From: [Pasteurella] mairii
GTDB taxonomy: Bacteria; Pseudomonadota; Gammaproteobacteria; Enterobacterales; Pasteurellaceae
Reading direction: 5' to 3'
Length of the DNA stretch: 64,000 nt
Assembly: GCA_900454475.1 (NCBI GenBank)
Contig: UGSS01000002.1
Location: 2,437,605-2,501,604, forward strand
The translations under genes and the position numbers were made by a program. The first letter of the stretch is position 1. Each line of letters begins with the position of its first letter. The notes beneath the pieces are model-generated. The model was given only the letters and a program-made list of their open reading frames with translations, ran no database searches and was not told where the DNA came from. Shown piece by piece: positions 51,201-59,700 of this stretch.

Positions 51201-53983
51201 GTGGTGGCATAGGTTTTACCATTGGTTCGAAAAAAGAAAAAGTGGAACAAGACCGCACCCAAGAAAGTGCCACAAGTAGTCAAGTGGGGAGTTTAAACGG
51301 TCACACCGCCATTCAAGCAGGCAACCACTATCAACAAATGGGCAGTGTTGTCACCGCTGTCAAAGGTGATGTTAATATTTTGGCAAAATCCGCCGCTATC
51401 ACTGCCGCACGTTCGGATTATGAGAGTAACTATAAATACACCATGGAGCCGAAAGGCTTGACGATTGCGCTTACTGGTGCAGTCGCTAGTGCACTTCAAG
51501 CAGTAGATTTTACCGTGAAATCAGCTAAAAACATAGGTGATAGCAAAAATAACCGTATTAACGCTATGGCGACAGCCAATACAGTTTTTGAGGCAGCACG
51601 TGCTGTAGAGCAACTTCAAGGTGTTGCGCAGGCTGTGGCAAATGGCTCTACAACAGGTGGAGCAGTGGGCGTTAGTATTACCTATGGACAACAAAAAAAC
51701 GTTCAAACTCAGCATACCGAAGGCAATACGATTGAAAAAAGTGCGGTCAATGCAGGCGGAAAAGTAAATATTCAAGCCACAGGAAATGGTGAACAATCCC
51801 AAATTGATATTCTAGGTGCTGATGCTTCAGGTCAGACTGGTACCCATTTAAAAGCTGATGGAAAGGTTAATATTCAAGCGGTAGATGAAAATCACCTTGA
51901 ACGTAGTAAAAACAAATCCAGTGGCTTTAATGTCGGCGTGGCAATTCAATTTGATAACAGCATTGCTGCTGGTATCATTGCTGGCGGAAATGTGGCTAAA
52001 GGCTATGGCAATGGTGAAAGTCAAGCGTGGGTTACAAGCTATGTGGGCGATAAAAACAGCCAAACTACCATTGAAAGCGGTAATGACACGAATATCATTG
52101 GTTCACAAGTTAAAGGCAAACGTGTCAATGTGACCGCAGAAAACCTCAACATTGAGAGTTTACAAGATACTGCAAAATATGCGGACAAACAAGGAAGTGT
52201 CTCAGGGCAAGTGACAGTGGGTTACGGTTTCTCTGCAGGAGGCAGTTATAGTAGAAGTAAAGTCAATTCTAATTATGCAAGTGTGAAAACACAGGCAGGG
52301 ATTTATGCCGGGGATGAGGGGTATGATGTTGATGTATCAAAAGGTGTTCAACTAACTGGTGGTGTAATTCTTTCTCAGGCTGACGCCGATAAAAATGCCT
52401 TATCTGCACAAGATTTTAGCTTTACAGATATTACAAACTATTCCGATGCCAAAGCGAGTTCTAGCAACTTTATGGGCGGTCTGTCTTTCGGCAAAGATCA
52501 ACGTTCAGATGAAGAGAAAGCAAAAGATCAAGTTTATCGTGCTAAAAGAGAGAAAAATGGTGAAACTTTTGAGAAAGCCAATCCAAATCAGGCTAATAGT
52601 AGCCCAATTAAGTTCGGTTTAGGTGAAAAAGATGTGCATAGTGCTGATCTGTATGCAGCTGCAAAAATTGGTTTGGTGAATATGTTGGGTAATACTGAAA
52701 AATCTCAACAAGCTTCTAGCACAACATCTTCAATTATTAGCGAAGGACACTTTAATATTGGCAGTGCAGAAGGACGAGAAAAACTTAATCGTATCAAAAA
52801 AGGCAATAGCGAACAGACGAATAGTTTAGAACAGCAAAATTATCAAGCACTTCAAAAAGAGGTCGAAAATGATACTACGATTCAGAAAAGTTTTTATAAG
52901 AATGTTGCGGGTTTAACCGATGAGACATATCGCACGATGTTTATCGCAGAGCATCGGATGATGACTGCGGTAATAGATAAAAATGGCAATCCAATAAAAG
53001 ACAAAAATCTTGAAAAAACGCTTAATGATGAAGCTGTTAAAATTGCGAATGAAAAATTAGAAAAAGGAGAAATTACAAAAGAACAATATCAAGAAGAAAT
53101 TCGTTCTTATGTAGATAGCGAATTAGGAAAAGGTCGTAATATTTATCAATTAAGAGAAGTTTCTGACCAAGAACGAGAATATATCAAGCCAGTGACTTAT
53201 ACTGATCCGTTGACAGGTAAATCAGAAACCAAATATGTTGTTACCTTTAACGGTATTTTTAATGATGAAAATGCTGCGGCCAAATTTGCTTGGCAAAATT
53301 ATGTAGCAAAAGAAGGTGCGAGTGGAAAAATAGATACACCAATTCATCAAGATGTTTATTTTGTTCACCATCCGCAAGCGAATAATTTTTTATCTGAACT
53401 GCTGGTAGCGGGTTATGAAAAAATGATTGAAACTTCCTTTGGTAATGTATTTGGTATGGATAATTCCAGCTTACAGGCGAAATCCCTAATGGAAAAATAT
53501 GGAAAAGATCATCTTTTTGCAGGGGCACACAGCCGCGGAACACTCACGGTTACCAATGCTTTAAATGCACTAAATACTGAAGAAAACCGAGAGGCTAAGT
53601 TGTTATCAGGAACAACCATAAAAATGGTAGGACCAGCAGCAAATGTTACTCATGCAGATGAAGTACTAAGCGGATTGCAAACAGGTAAGCAACGTGAGAG
53701 TTCGGAAGGCTCAATTCGAATTGAAAACCACCAACAAGATCCTGTCGGCAGTCTTCCTATCCTTTTAGGCGGAAATCCTGCAACAATGAATGATAATACG
53801 CAAAATAGAGGTTTTATCAGAAGAACCCTAGATATGTTTGGAGATAATTCGTCTATGCATAATTGTTATGGCTTAGGTCAAGAACAATGTAAAAATGATG
53901 GATATCGTAAAGAGGGAGAGCTAATTATGAATAAAGAACAAACAATTTATGATTTAAACCAAAAGAAAGAGTTAAATAAATAA
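48209..53983 (+). CDS. Filamentous haemagglutinin/CdiA-like exoprotein, C-terminal part with hydrolase-like toxin tail
   Basis: 1924 residues continuing the previous gene in another frame; its ATG is internal. FHA repeats run to about 800. Haemagglutinin repeats (GKVNIQATGNGEQSQIDILG) run to about 1450. The last 270 residues look like an alpha/beta-hydrolase: YVVTFNGIFNDEN (possible oxyanion region), FAGAHSRGTLT (Ser1775), HQQDPVG (Asp1844) and SSMHNCYG (His1884). These are the order and spacing of a lipase-type triad. No VENN motif was seen. A lipoprotein gene follows after 11 bp with GGAGAG. Toxin identity is inference. Confidence 0.8.
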   Translation: MYSTDTTSITASQQVNNQQGELLSANAISVKNNGNLMLNNENGLIQAQNAIHLTVKALEKEGTIKTKGDLTVELQDDFTLNHAFAVGNNLTFKTQADFTNNVEQVVGNQATFMANHLINHANAAISSNQTLLNAGTITNYGLLDGRENIIKTGTLDNRGTGRIYGDHVAIQADSLNNLNQGEQSATIAARHRVDFGVGTLTNRDHSLLFSTGDMAIGGQLDENHHAVGYANFVDNGSATIEALGNGDIKTQRLFNHDLYLKLGEYHKDEHIIEYAPLTSSKRYALLNQEGGEGTFEPKNNSRRDSNSYFILKDGTKIASRYWMTWDYNRHTVTTTIAHRDPAKILIGGHLSLAGSDLENKASTLSIGKTLLLGDSMFTRNENNENVTAGDITLKNIDIPGTIDITDTGTWSSFGKERRRYGVRGKKRWAVYSNGSGNLHDIHPTQHFTFDKVLNEIGHDIVGTNTQIEKQPDTNRVTLKSVVTSDLPTKGQSALSIPAVSAVISGHISAIQPENLSHHTLPMIKTLADIRLPQASLYQINPDAPNGYLVETDPQFTKKKNWLSSDYMFNALRYHHDNVHKRLGDGFYEQRLINEQIHQLTGRRYIEGYTNELEQYKALMNSGINYAKAFNLTVGVGLTAKQMAELTTDMVWFVNKEITLQNGKKVTALVPQVYLVARDTDVTPQGAVISANNILGDVGELNNSGVIAGRDLTQIRSHNIENRGVILGDSVDLSAKQHLVNLGGRIEGVNTLNLFAGKHLEIASTLSSAESDNGKLARTQLDQLSTIKVTGNGGALALRSEGNIAIKAAQLESKGTVGITAGDSLQITTLNVHNKENYEGDANNYYHVEQTSEAGSHIMAQDGVALVVQHDVKLRQTDIRSQQGTTRIGSKAGNVVITAGRSAEQLATSTKSTEKGLLSKTTTISRYEHNMTNAKTSNIDGNKVAIIAQQGNVTVSGSNVVADKDLSLFAKENVSILSDKNTYYQNEEITKRKSGVMGSGGIGFTIGSKKEKVEQDRTQESATSSQVGSLNGHTAIQAGNHYQQMGSVVTAVKGDVNILAKSAAITAARSDYESNYKYTMEPKGLTIALTGAVASALQAVDFTVKSAKNIGDSKNNRINAMATANTVFEAARAVEQLQGVAQAVANGSTTGGAVGVSITYGQQKNVQTQHTEGNTIEKSAVNAGGKVNIQATGNGEQSQIDILGADASGQTGTHLKADGKVNIQAVDENHLERSKNKSSGFNVGVAIQFDNSIAAGIIAGGNVAKGYGNGESQAWVTSYVGDKNSQTTIESGNDTNIIGSQVKGKRVNVTAENLNIESLQDTAKYADKQGSVSGQVTVGYGFSAGGSYSRSKVNSNYASVKTQAGIYAGDEGYDVDVSKGVQLTGGVILSQADADKNALSAQDFSFTDITNYSDAKASSSNFMGGLSFGKDQRSDEEKAKDQVYRAKREKNGETFEKANPNQANSSPIKFGLGEKDVHSADLYAAAKIGLVNMLGNTEKSQQASSTTSSIISEGHFNIGSAEGREKLNRIKKGNSEQTNSLEQQNYQALQKEVENDTTIQKSFYKNVAGLTDETYRTMFIAEHRMMTAVIDKNGNPIKDKNLEKTLNDEAVKIANEKLEKGEITKEQYQEEIRSYVDSELGKGRNIYQLREVSDQEREYIKPVTYTDPLTGKSETKYVVTFNGIFNDENAAAKFAWQNYVAKEGASGKIDTPIHQDVYFVHHPQANNFLSELLVAGYEKMIETSFGNVFGMDNSSLQAKSLMEKYGKDHLFAGAHSRGTLTVTNALNALNTEENREAKLLSGTTIKMVGPAANVTHADEVLSGLQTGKQRESSEGSIRIENHQQDPVGSLPILLGGNPATMNDNTQNRGFIRRTLDMFGDNSSMHNCYGLGQEQCKNDGYRKEGELIMNKEQTIYDLNQKKELNK
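50844..51456 (+). repeat. 613-bp direct repeat, copy 1 (inside the main exoprotein gene)
   Basis: Near-identical to 54397-55009 (constant offset 3553; I see only a handful of differences, e.g. around 51342 and 51402-51415). It encodes the SQQGTTRIGSKAGNVVITAG...YKYTME haemagglutinin-repeat segment just before the variable tail. Confidence 0.9.
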
Positions 53984-53994
53984 TTGGAGAGATT

Positions 53995-54360
53995 ATGAAA
54001 AAATTTGTGACTTTGATATTGAGTACGAGTTTGTTAGCTTCTTGCTCAATGGGGGGATTTAAACCGCCTAGGGCGTATTATAAATGGCATCTTGGTGATG
54101 AGCATAAAATATCATACATTTCAACATCAAATTATGTACATGAGTATTTAACTCTACGAGAGAATGATATGCGAGCTTGTGGAATGGATCCAGTTAGAGG
54201 GGAAAGTGGCAGTGCAAAAATCAATTTATGTTTAGAGCAAAAAGGTTGGTATTTAGACGGTGGTCCAGTTTGTGAAAATAAATTAATGTGGAATGAGCCT
54301 GAATGTATTAAATGGCGAGCAAAGCATAGTAAACCTAATGCTAAACCTTGGGGTAGGTAA
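53995..54360 (+). CDS. Small lipoprotein, putative immunity partner of the first toxin tail
   Basis: 121 residues. Residues 1-16 are a lipoprotein signal with lipobox LLASC (Cys17). The mature part is rich in Trp and Cys (AYYKWHLGDEHKISY; MRACGMDP; NLCLEQKGW; VCENKLMWNEPEC). Position +2 is Ser, so outer-membrane retention is likely. Immediately downstream of the toxin tail with its own ribosome site, the position of an immunity gene. Not the same sequence as the three later lipoproteins, but it shares the short signal plus W-D...Y...C pattern. Confidence 0.72.
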   Translation: MKKFVTLILSTSLLASCSMGGFKPPRAYYKWHLGDEHKISYISTSNYVHEYLTLRENDMRACGMDPVRGESGSAKINLCLEQKGWYLDGGPVCENKLMWNEPECIKWRAKHSKPNAKPWGR

Positions 54361-54396
54361 TAATTGTTAGTATTACATATAAAGAAGTAGACATCA

Positions 54397-55009
54397 GTAG
54401 TCAACAAGGCACAACACGGATTGGCTCAAAAGCGGGCAATGTGGTGATTACTGCAGGTCGTTCGGCGGAGCAATTAGCGACCTCAACGAAATCAACGGAA
54501 AAAGGTCTCTTGAGTAAAACCACCACGATTTCGCGTTATGAGCATAATATGACGAATGCGAAGACCAGCAATATTGACGGTAACAAGGTTGCCATTATTG
54601 CGCAACAAGGCAATGTCACGGTAAGCGGTTCGAACGTAGTCGCAGACAAGGATTTAAGCCTTTTCGCCAAAGAAAATGTGTCTATCTTGTCTGATAAAAA
54701 CACCTACTACCAAAACGAAGAAATCACCAAACGCAAATCCGGGGTCATGGGCAGTGGTGGCATAGGTTTTACCATTGGTTCGAAAAAAGAAAAAGTGGAA
54801 CAAGACCGCACCCAAGAAAGTGCCACAAGTAGTCAAGTGGGGAGTTTAAACGGTCACACCGCCATTCAAGCAGGCAACCACTATCAACAAACGGGCAGTG
54901 TTGTCACCGCTGTCAAAGGTGATGTTAATATTTTGGCAAAATCCGCCACTATCGCTGCCACACGTTCGGATTATGAGAGTAACTATAAATACACCATGGA
55001 GCAGAAAGG
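54397..55009 (+). repeat. 613-bp direct repeat, copy 2 (start of the orphan cassette)
   Basis: Second copy of 50844-51456. Sequence similarity begins within 40 bp of the first lipoprotein stop and ends where the two toxin-carrier regions diverge. It gives the orphan cassette a long homology arm for recombination onto the main gene. Confidence 0.9.
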
Positions 55010-57563
55010 ACTGACAGTATCATTAACTTCTCCTGTGTTATCGGCAATAAGTGTGGCTGAAACTGCAATGAGTTCACTGCATCAAATGGGGGAAAGCAAA
55101 AATAATCGTATCAATGCGTTAGCAGGTGCAAACACATTTTGGAATTCATTTAGCACTGTAGAAGCTGGGATGGCTGCATGGGACTCGCTAGGTAAACTGT
55201 CTCAAGGTGAAATAGCCAACTCGGGCGTAGGTATTTCTCTTACTTATGGTCAACAGAAAAGTGTTTCAATAAGCCATTCTGAAGGCACACATACAATTAG
55301 TAGCGAAATCAATACTGGAAGTAAAGTGAATATCTTGGCTCATGGTGATGGAGATAATTCGGTCATCAATGTTGTGGGTTCAAATATTGCTGGCAATCTA
55401 GGCACCAATCTTAATGCGGATGGCGCCATCAATATTGAAGCGGCGAAACAATATCACCAAGAACGTAGCAATAATAAATCCAGTGGATTTAGTGCTGGTG
55501 TGGCTATTGGAACTGATGGGATTGGTTTTACTGTCGGCGGTAATTATGGGAAAAGTTATAGCAATGGTGATGAAACGACTTATACCTATTCCCATGTAGG
55601 AAGTCAAAATAGCCAAACAAATATTGATTCAGGTAATAATGTTACCTTAAAAGGAATTCAGGTTACAGGGAAAGGTGTAGCAATTAAGGCAAATAATCTT
55701 GATATAGAAAGCTTACAAGAAACGCTTGACTATGAAAGCAAACAGAAAAATGTATCAGGCTCTGTTACTGTGGGAGCTGGCGCTTCAGCCTCTGCAAACT
55801 ATAGTTCATCAAAAATGAATACCTACTATAAGCGTGTTGTTGAGCAGTCTGGTATTTATGCTGGAGATGACGGTTATCAGGTGAGTGTCACTCATCATAC
55901 CAATTTAGTAGGTGGTACAGTTCAGTCATCAGATGAAGCTAAAAATAGAAATAAAAACGTATTTTCAACGGGAACTATTGATTATACCGAATTGAAAAAT
56001 TCATCAAGTTATGATGCACAAGGTTATTCATTAAATGGTGGTTTTTCTATTGATGGTGATTTTCGTATTCCATTAGGGGATAAGTCTGCCAAACAAGAAC
56101 CAGCCACTAGTGAGAGTAATGGAAATGAAGTCAAGGAAACAGCCAAAGATAAAACCGTTATAGATACTATCAAAGGTATGGGCGGAACGTCGTTGTTACA
56201 AAAAGAGTTGAATAAATCTGATAAAGATAAAGAGTCTGATACAGGTGTAAAACTCAATGGGCTTGCAGGCGTGTTTACCCAAGGGAACTGGGGCATTGCA
56301 AAAGCCTTATCAACAGCCATGTTGGGCTCCGTAAATCGTAATGGCAGTGAAACAGGGGTGACAACAAGTCATATTGATACAAGAGATATTAAAATTGCTC
56401 AAGGTGATGACATTGAGAACCAAGCAAAAATTGCAGAGTTAAATAAAGAAAATATCAACCAAAGGGTTTCAAAAGCGAATGCTGAACAAATTAAATCAGA
56501 GCTTGAATCAGATTTAGCAACAGCAAAAGAGTTTATGGAAAATCTCAATCAAATTGGAGATAAGCTACATTATGATGTGGAGAAACATAAGAAAAATATT
56601 TTAATAAAATATAAATTAGAAAATTGTCAGAATTCGGCACAAAATTGTGTTAAAGCTTTTGAGTTAAACCTTGACGAACTTAAAAATCGAGATTTAAAAC
56701 CAGAAGAAGCAAAAATCTTATCGCATATGTATGCCCATGGTATTTTGAACCAAAATGATATGGATAGGATTAATGGTGCTATTCAATATTCTGGCAAAGA
56801 CATTTTAAATAATGCAAGTGTAGTTGTTCGTAAACCTTATGCGGGCTTAGCGGAAGAAATGACATATACACTTTTTGAGCGTTTGCGTGCAGGTATTGAT
56901 TTACCATCTCTCTTCGGTGCATCAAATGCTAGCCGAGAGCAGGCAATGATTTGGGATAAATTAAATACCTATAATGCCCAAAATCCAAATACTGGCGTGT
57001 CATTAGATCATGTCGCTCATAGTTTAGGTGTGTCTAGCAGTAAAAATGCAATGAACTGGGCAAAATCGCAAGGAATGAAGTTAGATAATACTACCTTGAA
57101 AAGCTATGTCGCAGGTACGTCTTATCCAATTACAAATGGCACAATTTTAGGCTCGTTAACCTTTGGATTATTGGATCAAGGCTATGTAGAAAAAGCAGCA
57201 GGGTTGTTTAAAGATGGTCAGGTAGAATATACGGCTGCTCCAAGAGATACCGTAGCAACAGGGATTGGTTTGCCATGGCAGATGGGTTCATTAAGCTTAG
57301 GGATTGGGAATACAGATACAACAGGAAATAACTTTGTAGGTATTCCATTGTGGGGGCTGATAACAGGGGATCATACTAAGGTTTATTATAAAGATGAAAG
57401 GGTTATTGATTTTATTAATCCTAAAGATCCAAGTGTATATAGTGAAAATAAAGTAGCGGAAGAGATAAAATCTTATCAGAAAAAAGTATGGGGGCAAATA
57501 GGACCTAAAACAGAAACTATAGAATTGAATAAAAGTTTTCCAAAAAATCATGAGGTGAAATAA
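54441..57563 (+). CDS. Orphan haemagglutinin-repeat/toxin cassette, no secretion domain
   Basis: 1040 residues open from a GTG; the frame extends back to a TAG at 54354 with no ATG and no ribosome site, so it is probably silent. Residues 1-190 duplicate the main gene. Haemagglutinin repeats run to about 560. A linker with a long coiled region (IENQAKIAELNKENINQRVS) spans 640-760, and then the tail. The tail carries a hydrolase-like triad: DHVAHSLGVSS (Ser861), APRDTVATG (Asp936), GDHTKVYY (His978). The stop overlaps the next lipoprotein ATG (TAATG). It resembles orphan cdiA-CT modules. Confidence 0.78.
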   Translation: MVITAGRSAEQLATSTKSTEKGLLSKTTTISRYEHNMTNAKTSNIDGNKVAIIAQQGNVTVSGSNVVADKDLSLFAKENVSILSDKNTYYQNEEITKRKSGVMGSGGIGFTIGSKKEKVEQDRTQESATSSQVGSLNGHTAIQAGNHYQQTGSVVTAVKGDVNILAKSATIAATRSDYESNYKYTMEQKGLTVSLTSPVLSAISVAETAMSSLHQMGESKNNRINALAGANTFWNSFSTVEAGMAAWDSLGKLSQGEIANSGVGISLTYGQQKSVSISHSEGTHTISSEINTGSKVNILAHGDGDNSVINVVGSNIAGNLGTNLNADGAINIEAAKQYHQERSNNKSSGFSAGVAIGTDGIGFTVGGNYGKSYSNGDETTYTYSHVGSQNSQTNIDSGNNVTLKGIQVTGKGVAIKANNLDIESLQETLDYESKQKNVSGSVTVGAGASASANYSSSKMNTYYKRVVEQSGIYAGDDGYQVSVTHHTNLVGGTVQSSDEAKNRNKNVFSTGTIDYTELKNSSSYDAQGYSLNGGFSIDGDFRIPLGDKSAKQEPATSESNGNEVKETAKDKTVIDTIKGMGGTSLLQKELNKSDKDKESDTGVKLNGLAGVFTQGNWGIAKALSTAMLGSVNRNGSETGVTTSHIDTRDIKIAQGDDIENQAKIAELNKENINQRVSKANAEQIKSELESDLATAKEFMENLNQIGDKLHYDVEKHKKNILIKYKLENCQNSAQNCVKAFELNLDELKNRDLKPEEAKILSHMYAHGILNQNDMDRINGAIQYSGKDILNNASVVVRKPYAGLAEEMTYTLFERLRAGIDLPSLFGASNASREQAMIWDKLNTYNAQNPNTGVSLDHVAHSLGVSSSKNAMNWAKSQGMKLDNTTLKSYVAGTSYPITNGTILGSLTFGLLDQGYVEKAAGLFKDGQVEYTAAPRDTVATGIGLPWQMGSLSLGIGNTDTTGNNFVGIPLWGLITGDHTKVYYKDERVIDFINPKDPSVYSENKVAEEIKSYQKKVWGQIGPKTETIELNKSFPKNHEVK

Positions 57564-57949
57564 TGAATAAAATTATTTTATTACTTGTTATTTTTTTACA
57601 AAGTTGTTATTTGGCAAATGGCTCTCCATCAGAAAATGAATACTGGTTTAGAGATTCAGAGAAATTATCTTATAAAGATAGTAAAAAATGCTCTAGTCAG
57701 GTCTTTCCAAATTTAGGAGAGAGATACATATATCTTTATAATAAAAGACAGCGGGTTGGTTTCATTGAGTTCTATAAAAATAAAAAGGAAGCTGAAGAAT
57801 ATAATATTTATTTAGATAAAGCTGCTAAGTTATTGAGTAAATGTTACTATGGTTTAGGATATCGATTTAAGGCTCCTCCTTATTGGTGTCTTGCTCAAGA
57901 TGGTGATAATACAAGAATATGTATAGAGAATATGAGGTATCGGAATTAA
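57563..57949 (+). CDS. Putative immunity lipoprotein, family CYLANGSPS, copy 1
   Basis: 128 residues, lipobox LQSC with Cys15 followed by YLANGSPS. Mature protein about 114 residues with WFRDSEKLSYKD, FPNLGERYIYL, and CYYGLGYRFKAPPYWCLAQD near the end. Tyr at +2 predicts outer-membrane retention. Start overlaps the orphan toxin stop by one base. Two paralogues follow at 58768 and 59697, each behind a toxin tail. Confidence 0.78.
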   Translation: MNKIILLLVIFLQSCYLANGSPSENEYWFRDSEKLSYKDSKKCSSQVFPNLGERYIYLYNKRQRVGFIEFYKNKKEAEEYNIYLDKAAKLLSKCYYGLGYRFKAPPYWCLAQDGDNTRICIENMRYRN

Positions 57950-57980
57950 AACTAGTAAGAGTTTAATAAGGTGAAATGAT
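57939..57980 (+). repeat. 42-bp direct repeat at cassette boundary, copy 1
   Basis: Begins at the last codons of the first CYLANGSPS lipoprotein and ends just before the next toxin tail. 41 of 42 bases match 60064-60105. Confidence 0.85.
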
Positions 57981-57985
57981 ATGAT

Positions 57986-58768
57986 ATGGATAGGATTAAT
58001 GGTGCTATCCAATATTCTGGCAAAGACATTTTAAATAATGTAAGCGTGGTCGTTCGTAAACCTTATGCAGGGTTGGCGGAAGAAATGACATATACGCTTT
58101 TTGAGCGTTTGCGAGCAGGTATTGATTTACCATCTCTCTTCGGTGCATCAAATGCTAGCCGAGATCAGGCAATGATTTGGGATAAATTAAATACCTATAA
58201 TGCCCAAAATCCAAATACTGGCGTGTCATTAGATCATGTCGCTCATAGTTTAGGTGCGTCTAGCAGTAAAAATGCCATGAACTGGGCAAAATCGCAAGGA
58301 ATGAAGTTAGATAATACTACCTTAAAAAGTTATGTAGCCGGTACGTCTTACCCGATTACTAATAGCACGATTTTGGGGAAATTAAGTTTAGGTGTATTAG
58401 ATCAAGGTTATGTAGAAAAAGCAGCTAGTTTATTTAAAAATGGACAAGTTGAATATGCGATAGCTCCAAGAGATACCGTGGCAACAGGAATTGGTTTGCC
58501 TTGGCAAATGGGGTCGTTGAGTTTTGGGATTGGGAATACGAATACCACTTCTGACACATGGTGGGGTGGAATTCCTATAATTAATCTTTTATCTGATCAC
58601 ACTGATGCATATTATCGAGATAAAGAAGTTATTAACTTCTTAAATAAAGATGAAGATATAGATAGTATTCTAAAGTACCAAAAGAAAACTTGGCAAGAGG
58701 AAAGAGTAAAAACTAAGATAATTAGATTTGGCAATGGAAATGCCATAAATTCAACAGGAGAAAAATAA
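57986..58768 (+). CDS. Truncated toxin-tail cassette B (hydrolase-like domain only)
   Basis: 260 residues starting MDRINGAIQYSGKDILNNVS, a near copy of residues 774 onward of the orphan at 54441 (nucleotide offset 1226 from 56757). The triad is kept: Ser88 in VAHSLGASS, Asp163 in APRDTV, His205 in SDHTDAYY, with the same 75 and 42 spacing. An AAGGTG lies 9 bp before the ATG, so it could be translated as a free, signal-less domain. Its last 60 residues differ from the orphan. Stop overlaps the next lipoprotein start. Confidence 0.7.
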   Translation: MDRINGAIQYSGKDILNNVSVVVRKPYAGLAEEMTYTLFERLRAGIDLPSLFGASNASRDQAMIWDKLNTYNAQNPNTGVSLDHVAHSLGASSSKNAMNWAKSQGMKLDNTTLKSYVAGTSYPITNSTILGKLSLGVLDQGYVEKAASLFKNGQVEYAIAPRDTVATGIGLPWQMGSLSFGIGNTNTTSDTWWGGIPIINLLSDHTDAYYRDKEVINFLNKDEDIDSILKYQKKTWQEERVKTKIIRFGNGNAINSTGEK

Positions 58769-59154
58769 TGAAAATAATATTTCTTTTACCTTTAATGTTA
58801 AGTAGTTGCTATTTGGCTAATGGTTCGCCATCATCTTATAATTATTGGTTAAAAGATGATAAGGTTATTACCTATAATGATATACAATTTTGTGAAAGCA
58901 AGGTTTATTTTACGTTAGGTGAAAGATTTAAATATTTATTAAAAATGAAGTTAGAAAAAGGATGGATTTTGATGCGAGAAAATTATCGTCATGAATATGA
59001 TGAATATATTACATATATTAAGAATGCGTCACCACAAATAAGCCAATGCTATTATGATTTAGGTTATCGTTTTACTGCACCATATTATTGGTGTTTGGCT
59101 CCTGATAGTAAAGGAAATTTTAAAACTTGTGAAATTAACCAAAAATATCGATAG
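58768..59154 (+). CDS. Putative immunity lipoprotein, family CYLANGSPS, copy 2
   Basis: 128 residues, lipobox LSSC (Cys14) then YLANGSPS; WLKDDKVITYND, FTLGERFKYLL, CYYDLGYRFTAPYYWCLAPD. Diverged most from its siblings in the middle, matching the diverged C-terminus of cassette B. TAATG overlap with the toxin tail. Confidence 0.78.
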   Translation: MKIIFLLPLMLSSCYLANGSPSSYNYWLKDDKVITYNDIQFCESKVYFTLGERFKYLLKMKLEKGWILMRENYRHEYDEYITYIKNASPQISQCYYDLGYRFTAPYYWCLAPDSKGNFKTCEINQKYR

Positions 59155-59211
59155 TATAGAGTATGAAGAATAGTCTTCGTAAAGTGGGGTAACTTTAGTA
59201 GTAAAAATGCA

Positions 59212-59700
59212 ATGAACTGGGCAAAATCGCAAGGAATGAATTTAGATAATACTACCTTAAAAAGCTATGTCGCAGGTACGTCTTACCCGATTACTAATAG
59301 CACGATTTTGGGGAAATTAAGTTTAGGTGTATTAGATCAAGGTTATGTAGAAAAAGCAGCTAGTTTATTTAAAAATGGACAAGTTGAATATGCGATATCT
59401 CCAAGAGATACCGTGGCAACAGGAATTGGTTTGCCTTGGCAAATGGGGTCGTTGAGTTTTGGGATTGGGAATACGGATACAACGGGAAATAACTTTGTAG
59501 GTATCCCATTGTGGGGGATGATTATGGGGGATCATACTAAGGCTTATTATCGGGATGAAGATGTTATTAGATTTATTTCAAAATCAGAGGAAGAATATCA
59601 ATCAATAATAAACTCTCAACAAAAAACTTGGGGGAATACGACACCAAAAATAAATATAATAAAATTTGAAAATGAAAAAGTGGTAGGGGTAATGGAATGA
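59212..59700 (+). pseudogene. Truncated toxin-tail cassette C (nucleophile missing)
   Basis: 162 residues starting MNWAKSQGMNLDNTTLKSYV. Homology begins at 59196-59201, just after the position of the AHSLG nucleophile, so Ser is absent while SPRDTV and GDHTKAYY (Asp and His) remain. The first 280 bp match cassette B (offset 935); from about 59478 it matches the first orphan instead, so it is a mosaic. Not expected to be active. ATGA overlap with the next lipoprotein. Confidence 0.72.

Noticed and set aside
53995..57563. VENN-type CdiA toxin boundary
   Set aside because: No VENN or close variant was found before either tail. The locus is CdiA-like in layout only, so I did not name it cdiA.
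54441..57563. Calling the orphan an independent secreted exoprotein
   Set aside because: It has no ESPR, signal peptide, TPS domain, ATG or ribosome site.
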